Assembly (NCBI GenBank): GCA_021156105.1
Contig: JAJNBD010000002.1
Location: 1-59,700, forward strand
DNA: 59,700 nucleotides
Source: Gammaproteobacteria bacterium
GTDB lineage: Bacteria > Pseudomonadota > Gammaproteobacteria > CAISUE01
Reading direction: 5' to 3'
Below, piece by piece: positions 16,970 to 24,920 of the stretch. How positions within the stretch are numbered: position 1 is the stretch's first letter; each line of letters begins with the position of its first letter. A program made the position numbers and the translations under genes. Below the pieces are notes generated by a model, which was not told the origin of the DNA, searched no databases, and saw only the letters and a list, made by a program, of their open reading frames with translations.

Positions 16970-17010
16970 AAGGTGGGCATAAGCCTACGGCACTTTGCCT
17001 ACCTTATTTT
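16970..17010 (+). terminator. Hairpin after the 138-residue gene
   Basis: AAGGTGGGCA (16970-16979) pairs with TGCCTACCTT (16996-17005) through one G-T pair, followed by ATTTTT. The stem resembles the GGTAGGCAAA hairpin at 142-166, so both may belong to a dispersed repeat family. Confidence 0.55.
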
Positions 17011-17096
17011 TGAAGTAGTCTGCCTAATTTTCAAGATTCCATTTTTAGTGGTTTTCGTTTATAGTAGAGCCTCTTAAATTTTCATGTAAATAGCTC

Positions 17097-18026
17097 ATGA
17101 CGATGCCATATCTTACCGTTGTAATTCCTGTCTACAATGAAGCAGGAAATTTATATAAACTCTATGATCGTTTAATGCCTGTGTTGGATGGTTTAGGTAA
17201 ACCTTTTGAAGTCATCTTCACGAATGATGGTAGCAAAGATGATTCTTTTAAAATTTTAAAATCTTTTTATGATCAAAGGCCAACGCAAATCCGTGTGATT
17301 GATTTCAATGGTAACTTTGGTCAACATATGGCGATCATGGCAGGTTTTTCAAAAATGCGTGGTGAAGTCGCTATTACTTTAGATGCCGATTTACAAAACC
17401 CACCCGAAGAAATTCCTAATTTACTTGCGGCGTTCGAGCAAGGTCATGATTATGTTGAAGGTGTGCGCCAAAACCGCCAAGACACTTCTTTTCGGCGTTA
17501 TGCTTCAAGGCTCAACAATAAAATCCGTCACTTTTTAACGAAAGTGCGTTTAGAAGATCAAGGCTCAATGTTGCGTGCTTACTCTAAACGTATCGTAGAG
17601 CTGATGGTGCAAAGCAACGAGCCATCAACGTATATCCCAGCGTTGGCATATAGCTTTTCAATTAATCCCATTTCCATCCCTGTGCATCACAGTGCACGTG
17701 AAGTTGGTGAGTCAAAATATACGCTCTTTAAATTATTACGCCTTAACTTTGATTTGATGACAGGCTTTTCAACCATGCCATTGCAAATCTTTACCATGGT
17801 AGGCATGGGGGTTTCAGTATTGAGCGTGTTGTTAGTTGTGGTGTTGATTTTACGCCGCATATTTATTGGCCCTGAAGTCGAAGGTGTATTTACTTTATTT
17901 GCCATTATGTATTTATTGATTGGTATTTTATTAATGGGGCTGGGCATCGTGGGTGAATATGTTGGCCGTATCTATCAAGATGTGCGCCCAAGACCATTGT
18001 ATGTGGTTCGTGAAACCTTAGAATAA
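17097..18026 (+). CDS. arnC: ArnC-like undecaprenyl-phosphate glycosyltransferase
   Basis: The 309-residue GT2-family protein has an N-terminal catalytic domain (VVIPVYNEAGNL at about 8-19, TNDGSKDDS, metal-binding LDADLQNPPEE) and two C-terminal membrane segments (about 225-250 and 262-288) ending GEYVGRIYQDVRPRPLYVV. ArnC transfers formyl-Ara4N to undecaprenyl phosphate for lipid A modification and cationic peptide resistance. It lies 5 bp before an ArnD-like gene, which supports this role over generic dolichol-type transferases. No clear ribosome-binding site is seen. Confidence 0.82.
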   Translation: MTMPYLTVVIPVYNEAGNLYKLYDRLMPVLDGLGKPFEVIFTNDGSKDDSFKILKSFYDQRPTQIRVIDFNGNFGQHMAIMAGFSKMRGEVAITLDADLQNPPEEIPNLLAAFEQGHDYVEGVRQNRQDTSFRRYASRLNNKIRHFLTKVRLEDQGSMLRAYSKRIVELMVQSNEPSTYIPALAYSFSINPISIPVHHSAREVGESKYTLFKLLRLNFDLMTGFSTMPLQIFTMVGMGVSVLSVLLVVVLILRRIFIGPEVEGVFTLFAIMYLLIGILLMGLGIVGEYVGRIYQDVRPRPLYVVRETLE

Positions 18027-18031
18027 ATTTT

Positions 18032-18928
18032 ATGCAAATTGCCATAAAAATTGATGTGGATACGGAGCGGGGTACGCGCATTGGGGTACCCCAAATGCTT
18101 ACCTTGTTTGCAGAATTAAAGATCCCGGCTACTTTTTTATTTTCTTTAGGGCCTGATAATACTGGGCGTGCGATTAAGCGTATTTTTCGGCCAGGATTTT
18201 TAAAAAAAGTTAGACGTACTAATGTTGTTGGCACTTATGGCCTTGGCACATTATTAAATGGGGTACTTTGGCCTGGACCTCATATCGCTAAACGTAACAA
18301 AGCAATCATGCAGCTCACAAAAGCATTGGGTCATGAAGTTGGTATTCATTGTTATGATCATATTCGCTGGCAAGATGGTGTGCAAAAAATGTCTGCAGAG
18401 GAAGTGCAAAAAGAGTTTCAAAAAGCTTTAGATGAATTTAAAAATGTTTTTGACTGCGAGGCAAAAGCTGCAGGGACGGCAGGTTGGCAAGCGAATGCGC
18501 ATTCATTAACTGCTTATGATCAAGCGCATTTATTGTATGGTAGTGATTCACGTGGGCATTGTCCTTTTTTCCCAAAAATTGGTGAAAAAGTTTTTGAGAC
18601 ACTGCAAATTCCTTCAGCGTTACCAACTTTAGACGAACTCTTAGGTTTGCCAGAATATCCTTTGTCTTCGTTAAAATCTTTTTACTTGTCGCAATTAAAA
18701 ACGGATCAAGTGAATATTTTAACAACACATGCTGAACTAGAAGGCATGGTGTATTTAAATTGGTTTAAAGATTTTTGCCGGACAGCATTAGATCAAGGCA
18801 TTGAATTTGTGACAATGGAAAGCGTTGCGCGAGAAGCATTAGCAGACCGTGCAAAGATTCCGGTTTGTGAATTTGTACAAGGTACTTTGCCAGGAAGATC
18901 GGGGACGTTGGCTATTCAAGGGGAGTAG
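18032..18928 (+). CDS. arnD: ArnD-like deformylase (polysaccharide deacetylase family)
   Basis: The 298-residue NodB-type protein starts IAIKIDVDTERGTRIGVP and has HEVGIHCYDHIRWQDGV, matching the metal-binding motifs of ArnD. ArnD removes the formyl group from undecaprenyl-phosphate-formyl-Ara4N. The gene is translationally close (5 bp) to the ArnC-like gene. The ArnA, ArnT, ArnE and ArnF genes are not in the window; an ArnB-like gene is at 40.2 kb. Confidence 0.85.
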   Translation: MQIAIKIDVDTERGTRIGVPQMLTLFAELKIPATFLFSLGPDNTGRAIKRIFRPGFLKKVRRTNVVGTYGLGTLLNGVLWPGPHIAKRNKAIMQLTKALGHEVGIHCYDHIRWQDGVQKMSAEEVQKEFQKALDEFKNVFDCEAKAAGTAGWQANAHSLTAYDQAHLLYGSDSRGHCPFFPKIGEKVFETLQIPSALPTLDELLGLPEYPLSSLKSFYLSQLKTDQVNILTTHAELEGMVYLNWFKDFCRTALDQGIEFVTMESVAREALADRAKIPVCEFVQGTLPGRSGTLAIQGE

Positions 18929-19260
18929 GTTTTTGGGCTTGATTTGCTCCTTTGTTTGGTTTTGGGGGGCGCTTCGCCCCCTCACCCGGTGGGGCCGCTC
19001 TCCGCCCCCTCACCGGCGCGCTCTCCACCCCCTCACCCGGCGCTTCGCGCCCCCCTCTCCCCTCCGGGGAGAGGGGCTGGGGGTGAGGGGGCGAAGCACC
19101 AGATGAGGTGAGGAGGCGAAGCACCAGATGAGGTGAGGAGGCGAAGCGCCAGATGAGTTGAGGAAACGGTGGGGGCGAAGCGTCTAGACGCCGGCAAGAA
19201 GACAAAACGCTTTTCAAAGCCAGAACATATCCCACTCCTTATTAAAAAAGTAAAAAACAA
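18929..19260. repeat. GC-rich repeat cluster between arnD and the Sel1 gene
   Basis: These 332 bp stand out by GC content. They contain a perfect 11-bp hairpin CCCCTCTCCCC TCC GGGGAGAGGGG (19052-19076); a wider inverted repeat of 20 bp (18968-18987 with 19081-19100, one mismatch); and three tandem copies of a 25-bp unit starting GCGAAGC at 19091, 19116 and 19141. Long frames through it are low-complexity artefacts. The hairpin recurs at 34403-34447. Confidence 0.85.
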
Positions 19261-19272
19261 ATGAGGCATTTT

Positions 19273-19593
19273 ATGAAAAAACTTTTTATTCTTTTATCCG
19301 CATTACTTCTGACCGCCTGCACAGGCCAAGTTTTAAAACAAAGTGGTCAAGATTTCCATAAAGGTGATTATCCTGCGGCGTTAGAAAAGCTCATGCCATT
19401 AGCAGAAAAAGGTGAGCCCGCAGCAGAATATGCCGTAGGTTATATGTATTATTATGGCAAAGGCGTGCCGATGGATAAAAACCTAGGCGAAATTTGGATT
19501 AATAAAGCCGCTGAACAAAATTGGCCAGCAGCATTGCAAGCGCAAAAAGTTATTACCAAGCAAGCCAAGATGAATCCGTTAGCCTCTAACTAA
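19273..19593 (+). CDS. Sel1-repeat lipoprotein
   Basis: The 106-residue protein starts MKKLFILLSALLLTAC, a lipoprotein signal with lipobox LTAC, so the mature protein should be anchored by its first Cys. It then has about two Sel1-like repeats (YPAALEKLMPLAEKGEPAAE and YAVGYMYYYGKGVPMDKNLG). Sel1 proteins are protein-interaction scaffolds, and some in Legionella act in host entry. GAGG 6-9 bp before the ATG at 19273 favours that start over 19261. Confidence 0.85.
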   Translation: MKKLFILLSALLLTACTGQVLKQSGQDFHKGDYPAALEKLMPLAEKGEPAAEYAVGYMYYYGKGVPMDKNLGEIWINKAAEQNWPAALQAQKVITKQAKMNPLASN

Positions 19594-19606
19594 ATAAGGC
19601 TGCGCC

Positions 19607-19626
19607 ATTCCCGCGAAAGCGGGAAT
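19607..19626 (+). terminator. Hairpin after the Sel1 lipoprotein
   Basis: ATTCCCGC GAAA GCGGGAAT is a perfect 8-bp stem with a stable GAAA tetraloop 13 bp after the stop. Only a short T-rich stretch (TTTATT) follows, so it is either a terminator or a REP-like element. Confidence 0.6.
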
Positions 19627-19683
19627 TTATTAGGGTTACAAAGCTTTGCTAGACTCTTACTTCTGTTGAGGCGACAAAAGCTT

Positions 19684-20874
19684 TTAGTTTGCTAGATTTA
19701 ATATCGCATCTGCCGCTTCTTGAGCGGCATTTTTCTTTAATAGCCGATGTAATTCCGCAAAGTCTTCTTGTTGCCTCATATTTTCTTTCTGTTCCAATAA
19801 CGTTAAACAAGCTTGGGCTAAATTCTTAGGTGTTGCTTCTGCTTGTAATATCTCTGGCACAATTCCTTTGCCAGCTAAAATATTGGGTAAACCGACATGA
19901 GGAATTTTTATCATGGCGCGTGCGATGAGGTAAGTCAGTAAATCCGTTTTATAAGCAATTACCATGGGGGTCTTGCACAGCATGGCTTCTAAGGTTGCCG
20001 TACCAGAAGTAATTAATACTGCATCTGCTGCTTGTAATACTTGATGGGCATTGCCGATAGAGATGGCTGCATTTACCGCTTCACGCCATTTTTGTTCTGT
20101 TGAGCTGTGCGCAGTGGGTAGTATACTTTTAAATTGTGCTGCGCGCTTTTCATTAATCATCGGTGCTAAGATTTTTAAGCCAGGAATTTTTTCTGCGCAT
20201 AAAGCCGCCGCTTGTAAAAATATTGGGCCAAGGTATTTGATTTCAGCACCACGACTGCCTGGCATTAAGCACAGAACTTTTTCATTGTCTGCAATGCCTA
20301 AAGCGGCACGAGCGGCTGTTTTAGCGGGCTCTAGCGGTAACTCATCGGCTAATGGATGGCCAATATATTTCACAGCAATATGATTCTCTTGATAAATTTT
20401 TGTTTCAAAAGGAAATAAGACGAGCATCAAATCAACGGCATGCTTTATTTTTTTTATTCTACCGGCGCGCCATGCCCAAACGGTTGGACTATTAACGTGA
20501 ACGGTTTTAATGCCATGAGCTTTGAGCTTTTCTTCAACATATAAATTAAAATCTGGCGCATCAATCCCAATATAAATTATTGAGCTACTATCGCTTCCCA
20601 GCACATGGGTATTCATGTTTAAAACAGTTTCCACCACATTTTTACGTGCTTTCAATAGCCTTGGTAATTGTTTTAGTACTTCGGTAATCCCCATCACAGC
20701 TAAGGATTCTTGCATGAATAACGCTTCACATCCTGCCTGGCGCATTAAAGGGCCTGCTACGCCAACAAAATTTGCTTGAGGGCATTTGGCTTTAATCGCT
20801 TGAATAATGGCAGCGCCTAAACGGTCTCCTGAAGGTTCGCAAGCGGTTAGAAAAAAAGTGGGTGTCTTGACCAT
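19684..20874 (-). CDS. lpxB: Lipid-A-disaccharide synthase
   Basis: The 396-residue GT19 protein joins UDP-2,3-diacylglucosamine and lipid X. It begins FFLTACEPSGDRLGAAI (family motif SGE/D-G) and has INSPTVWAW-like HVNSPTVWAWRAGRIKKI and LPGSRGAEI, all typical of LpxB. Length matches E. coli LpxB (382). It is separated by 11 kb from the lpxD-fabZ-lpxA operon with which it is normally linked. Confidence 0.95.
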   Translation of the reverse strand: MVKTPTFFLTACEPSGDRLGAAIIQAIKAKCPQANFVGVAGPLMRQAGCEALFMQESLAVMGITEVLKQLPRLLKARKNVVETVLNMNTHVLGSDSSSIIYIGIDAPDFNLYVEEKLKAHGIKTVHVNSPTVWAWRAGRIKKIKHAVDLMLVLFPFETKIYQENHIAVKYIGHPLADELPLEPAKTAARAALGIADNEKVLCLMPGSRGAEIKYLGPIFLQAAALCAEKIPGLKILAPMINEKRAAQFKSILPTAHSSTEQKWREAVNAAISIGNAHQVLQAADAVLITSGTATLEAMLCKTPMVIAYKTDLLTYLIARAMIKIPHVGLPNILAGKGIVPEILQAEATPKNLAQACLTLLEQKENMRQQEDFAELHRLLKKNAAQEAADAILNLAN

Positions 20875-20927
20875 GGCAATGATTAAATTTACTATCGGTT
20901 TTTAATTATCGCATCAGGAAGATTTTT

Positions 20928-21827
20928 ATGCCACTTAGCCCGGCTCTGGAAGAAAATGCTTTAGCTCCTGAAGAAGAATTATATTTAGAAAGACTCGTGC
21001 AATTTTATAAAAACTCAGCCACGCGCTCAGGTGTGATTAAAAAAATTAAGCAATGGGGCAGTGGCGATGTGGCAACCAATGGAAAACCTATTTATTTTGC
21101 TACGCTTTTCTCCACAGAGATGAGTAATGCTAAAGTTAAAACATTAAAGGAAGAATTTCGCAAAATCTGTGAAGATGCCGAACTTAAGGAACATTGGCTG
21201 AATTGTGCAAAAGCTTATGGTGTCCAGTGTGAACAGGAAACTATATCGAATTTTTCATTATTTGCAGGGGCGTTCTTATTTGAGCATCTCAAACAAGTTT
21301 GTGAGGAAGATAAAAAGCAAATCAGTGCTTGGTGTGAACTCATTGCTGAGCAATATCATAATTTTCGTGCTTATAAAACCCTATGTTTATATGCGTTACA
21401 AGATTACGTTAATTTACCCTATGAAGATGATTCTACTAGGCGAGCATTAATTAAGCGTTTAGGCTATATCTGCCTGGTTGCAACAAGTTACTATGCGATA
21501 GCAGGCTTAGGTTTACAGATCTTAGCTTGGTTACACTTTATGGCGGTGGAGTTGAAAATGGGGCATCGAGATGATGCCTTAGTGCTTTTAAAAAAGATTA
21601 TTACGTGGTTGAAAAAATGTGGTGAAGAAGAAGCCCGTTGCGCGCCCTCGATTAAAAATGCTTGCAGAAAGTCTGATGCAACGTCGGAAAATTTATTAGT
21701 GGATTTAATGCAAGCTTGCGGTTGGCAAAAGAAAGAAGCGCTAGCGCGTGCTTTGGCAAATGTACAAGAAGAAATCCAGCGTGGTCAAAGCTGTGCGGAC
21801 ATTGCAAGAAGCTTTTTCCCTCGCTAA
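20928..21827 (+). CDS. Unrecognised 299-residue protein
   Basis: No family is recognised. It is a cysteine-containing, largely helical protein; a hydrophobic stretch at about 176-196 (YICLVATSYYAIAGLGLQIL) could be a buried helix or a single membrane segment. An AGGAAG ribosome-binding site precedes the ATG. It is divergent from lpxB and convergent with the next gene, ending at a shared hairpin. It begins a run of four unrecognised genes that reaches 31.9 kb. Confidence 0.65.
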   Translation: MPLSPALEENALAPEEELYLERLVQFYKNSATRSGVIKKIKQWGSGDVATNGKPIYFATLFSTEMSNAKVKTLKEEFRKICEDAELKEHWLNCAKAYGVQCEQETISNFSLFAGAFLFEHLKQVCEEDKKQISAWCELIAEQYHNFRAYKTLCLYALQDYVNLPYEDDSTRRALIKRLGYICLVATSYYAIAGLGLQILAWLHFMAVELKMGHRDDALVLLKKIITWLKKCGEEEARCAPSIKNACRKSDATSENLLVDLMQACGWQKKEALARALANVQEEIQRGQSCADIARSFFPR

Positions 21828-21855
21828 AGAAAACCGTCGTTTGTGCTGCGGGTTA

Positions 21856-21890
21856 TTTGTAAGGGGCGCTTGTTGACCGCCCCCTACAAA
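21856..21890. terminator. Bidirectional terminator hairpin
   Basis: TTTGTAAGGGGCG (21856-21868) pairs with CGCCCCCTACAAA (21878-21890) with one mismatch. It lies between two convergent genes (stops at 21827 and 21903) and could terminate both. Confidence 0.65.
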
Positions 21891-21902
21891 GCTTATCAAT
21901 CG

Positions 21903-22940
21903 TTAGCGTGCTGAAATTCCAAAGGTTTGTAATGGCGCAGGCTCTAAGATAATATCAACTGATAAAGCAGGCCTGCCTAAAAAAGCAAGTTTCCTGCCGG
22001 AAGTTGTATTAGCTAATTGCCTTGCTGCAAGCCGATCAGGAGAGGGCGCGTTATCGCGATAAAGTTTTTTTCTGATGCTTTCAGAGGGCGCTGGCGACTG
22101 GAGTAATAAGGTTAACTCTGTGTCGCTTAAATGCTCTCTTGGTGATCCTGGTTCTGATTGGGCAAGCGTAATAAGTTTTTCTCTCTGGAGTTTTTCTGTC
22201 ACCTCTTCTAACCCTGCTAATTCTTTTTCTTGAAAATGAGTTTTGATTGCTTTTTCTTGTAATAGCGTTAATAACCAGAGTTGTCCATCAGTCGACATGA
22301 GTGTTAAAGGTCGATCACAGTCTGCAACAGAAGATTTAAAATAAATAGCATGAATACGATTAGAGAGCGTTTGTGCAACAATAGGTAATTGTAAAGCTAG
22401 GTCTTGCAAATTTTCCCTCACGACTTCATCTTTAAAAATAGCTTTATCAATAAGTTTGTCCGTGAATTCAGCGTATACCTGCTGTGTGCATTTGGGAAAT
22501 TGCTGGAGATAACATTCTAATAGCCAAGCGCTGCCAGGATGATCTAAATTTATGTGGCGTTTTTTCACAATACGGGCAATAATACTTTCTGCATTTTTTT
22601 CTTCTTTTGCTAACTCAGTCACTTCTAATTGAGCGTTAGCATTATCGTGGATTAAAGCTTGTTCTAATAACAAGCTCAGCTTTTGCTGTAATTCTATTGT
22701 TGTTTGTACTTCACTTGCCCATGCTAAGCTCTTGGCATGAATTTTGCTCATTTTTTTAGGGAGGGCTTGGCGGTAATTATCTAATGCTTCTTTTAAGTGG
22801 GATAATAAGCGCTCAGGCTCGATGCTGCTTTTTAAAGCAGCTTGATTGATTTGTTGACGCAGAGGCAGATTGCCCTTTAATGCTTCATCGCACAAGTCTA
22901 AAAGGTCAATGGAGTGAATATCAGGATTGAGTTTGGGCAT
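21903..22940 (-). CDS. Unrecognised 345-residue helical protein
   Basis: No family is recognised. The sequence is rich in Leu, Glu, Gln and Lys and looks all-helical, with no signal peptide or membrane span, for example LSLLLEQALIHDNANAQLEV and LAGLEEVTEKLQREK. The frame is open from an ATG at 22952, but GGAA lies properly before the ATG at 22940, so the protein probably starts MPKLNPDIHS. It is divergent from the 495-residue gene at 23020; both are effector candidates by context only. Confidence 0.6.
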   Translation of the reverse strand: MPKLNPDIHSIDLLDLCDEALKGNLPLRQQINQAALKSSIEPERLLSHLKEALDNYRQALPKKMSKIHAKSLAWASEVQTTIELQQKLSLLLEQALIHDNANAQLEVTELAKEEKNAESIIARIVKKRHINLDHPGSAWLLECYLQQFPKCTQQVYAEFTDKLIDKAIFKDEVVRENLQDLALQLPIVAQTLSNRIHAIYFKSSVADCDRPLTLMSTDGQLWLLTLLQEKAIKTHFQEKELAGLEEVTEKLQREKLITLAQSEPGSPREHLSDTELTLLLQSPAPSESIRKKLYRDNAPSPDRLAARQLANTTSGRKLAFLGRPALSVDIILEPAPLQTFGISAR

Positions 22941-23019
22941 GGGGTATTCCATTTTTAAAAGATAATGCTATTATATAATCAAACAATAGAAAATAAACAT
23001 GGAAATGGAGGGATTGTTT

Positions 23020-24507
23020 ATGCCAAGAAAAAGCACAGATCCTTCGCCTTGGGGGCGTTTGTTCAATCTCAAAACTAGTCATCATCCATCGGGTGGTGGT
23101 GAATCGCCAGTTCTTGTTGCGCAACGCATTGCTTCGTTGCCTAAAGTCTTCAGTGATTATGGTGATGTGCTATTGGATTCGCTTGAAGAACCAACAAGCC
23201 AGGCATTAATCAAATTCAGAACTCAATTACGCGCCAAACTAGCCGGCAAAAAAGAAGGTGTTTCTTTTGAAACGATGCGTCAGTGGGTGGAAGAGTTATG
23301 GCCGGCATATGAGGCCCCAAAGTTTTATTTGCTATATGTAAGTTGCAGTGTGCCTGAGCTTTATCAGTATCTTCATTCTTTACTTAAACCCACTTGTTCT
23401 TTAACCCATTTTGAAACACGTGTGCTTGAACATATAAAACAAGAGTCTAAGCTTGATGTTGTTATAGTAGAGCCTCGTACGGTGAACTATGTGTTGGCAA
23501 CAGATATTGCCCGTATCTTAGTAGAAAAAGCACATCCTCATTCTAACGATCAAGCTGTCTTGCGCCAATTAGCAAGTTTCGGATCGTTAATGGCATTTAA
23601 GGGCGTTGCGCGGTTTATTCATTCGACAAGTTTTCAAAGTATTGGTGAGATGCGCCAGTTTAAACATGAGGTTAAAAACTGGTATCGCGAAATGAAAGCG
23701 GAAGAAAATTTTGGGCTTCTTGCACACGTTGAATATTTTATGTTCCTGCATACCCATGTGCGTACTATGCTCATTTTGCAATCGATTATTTTTCATCACT
23801 TAACACGAGAGCTTGTACAATCAGGTTGTCTTACTCAGGAGAAAGAGAAGTTGCCACAAGATTTGAGGCAAGATATAGAAATATTAACCAGCCTAATTAA
23901 AAAGTTTCATGACAATATACTGGACCGCAGACAGGAATTAGAATTAGAATTTGATAGATTGTTATCTCAACTCTATGCAGAAGATACAAAAGCGAAGCTT
24001 GATTTTAGTCAGCCAGGAAAACTAGTTAGTGAGGATGATGCTAAAAATTACGAGAAAAGATTTTTGCATTGGTTATTTTTTTACCAAGAAAAAGTTTATA
24101 ATTTGGTTCAAGAAAGGCTACAAAGCAAAATCTATGGGGGCACGAGTGAAAAAATAGAACGAGAAATTGATCCAGATTGTGAAGTTACTCAAGCGTCTGA
24201 AAAACGTCAAGCAATTTTAAAAGAGCCTGATGTCAAAAATGAACGAGAAGGGTTTAAACGCTTTTTTACGCAAGCAATGGATCGAGATTTAATAAAAGAT
24301 ACAAAAGAGTATCATCATTACATTACAAAAATAGCACCGCTAATGCCATACGCAGTTACAGTTGATGTTGTTCAAGGAAGACCAACGACAAAATTAGTTG
24401 CACAAGAAGATGGAGTTTTTGAGCCACTTAGGTTAGATGCGCAATCAGTAGATACTCCTCCTGTAGAAGCAGTGCCAGAACCTGCTATCGTGCCGCCAGG
24501 CTGTTAA
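23020..24507 (+). CDS. Unrecognised 495-residue protein
   Basis: No family is recognised. It starts MPRKSTDPSPWGRLFNL and is mainly helical, with a charged coiled-coil-like section at about 260-340. It ends in a Pro-rich tail with a Cys as its last residue (PPGC), which is not a CaaX box. GGAGGG about 9 bp before 23020 decides the start over an ATG at 22999. A TATAAT at 22974-22979 may be its -10 box. Similar composition to its neighbours suggests a common class of secreted or lineage-specific proteins. Confidence 0.62.
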   Translation: MPRKSTDPSPWGRLFNLKTSHHPSGGGESPVLVAQRIASLPKVFSDYGDVLLDSLEEPTSQALIKFRTQLRAKLAGKKEGVSFETMRQWVEELWPAYEAPKFYLLYVSCSVPELYQYLHSLLKPTCSLTHFETRVLEHIKQESKLDVVIVEPRTVNYVLATDIARILVEKAHPHSNDQAVLRQLASFGSLMAFKGVARFIHSTSFQSIGEMRQFKHEVKNWYREMKAEENFGLLAHVEYFMFLHTHVRTMLILQSIIFHHLTRELVQSGCLTQEKEKLPQDLRQDIEILTSLIKKFHDNILDRRQELELEFDRLLSQLYAEDTKAKLDFSQPGKLVSEDDAKNYEKRFLHWLFFYQEKVYNLVQERLQSKIYGGTSEKIEREIDPDCEVTQASEKRQAILKEPDVKNEREGFKRFFTQAMDRDLIKDTKEYHHYITKIAPLMPYAVTVDVVQGRPTTKLVAQEDGVFEPLRLDAQSVDTPPVEAVPEPAIVPPGC

Positions 24508-24876
24508 ACCTTGTGCGGCTTTGGATAACTACTACAGTGTATGAATAATAGTACGCTTTGAAGCTGCAATACCTTATCCTTCCTCTTCTCATACATAAAG
24601 GTCATCAACGGTACAGTTTACACCTTTAAACTAACTTACAATCTGCCAGGAAGAACCAGGCACAATCCAATAGCCGCAAAGATAACAAAAGCTTACGCTT
24701 TCCCTCGCGACAAATAAACACTCTTTGAATTAAGCAAAAAAAGTTTAGTAAAGGCTTTTCTGGGTTCTTAAAGGTTCGAGGTTTATATTGGCTTTATTTT
24801 GGCGAGAAGTTATAAGGCTGCTATTCAATTTAACTTTTGATTTTTTGTGATAGTGAAGGGTCAATGAAGAATAGCA
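24508..24876. other. Non-coding stretch between convergent genes
   Basis: These 369 bp hold no supported gene on either strand and no clear RNA. The sequence is mixed in composition and could be a degraded remnant, but no family trace is readable. Confidence 0.5.
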
Positions 24877-24910
24877 CCAAGCTAACCGATGATAAAAGCG
24901 GTTAGCTTGG
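24877..24910 (-). terminator. Terminator of the 2314-residue gene
   Basis: CCAAGCTAACCG (24877-24888) and CGGTTAGCTTGG (24899-24910) form a perfect 12-bp stem with a 10-nt loop, 10 bp after the minus-strand stop at 24921. Confidence 0.7.
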
Positions 24911-24920
24911 CGAAAAAGCT

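Noticed and set aside
19091..19165. Three 25-bp tandem units as a possible CRISPR array
   Set aside because: The units follow each other with no spacers, and no cas genes are present.
18849..19235. Open frames on both strands through the GC-rich repeat cluster
   Set aside because: The translations are runs of Pro, Ser, Gly and Arg created by the repeats, and they overlap the end of arnD; no start signal or family resemblance.
23020..24507. C-terminal Cys of the 495-residue protein as a fourth prenylation site
   Set aside because: The Cys is the very last residue (PPGC); a CaaX box needs three residues after it, and it is not a CC or CxC Rab-type ending.
24773..24788. Phrase GTTCGAGGTTTATAT shared with 47357-47371
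   Set aside because: Only 15 bp match and the flanks differ, so it may be chance and is not called a repeat.
24508..24876. Possible decayed gene in the gap before the giant gene
   Set aside because: No frame or family trace could be read on either strand.
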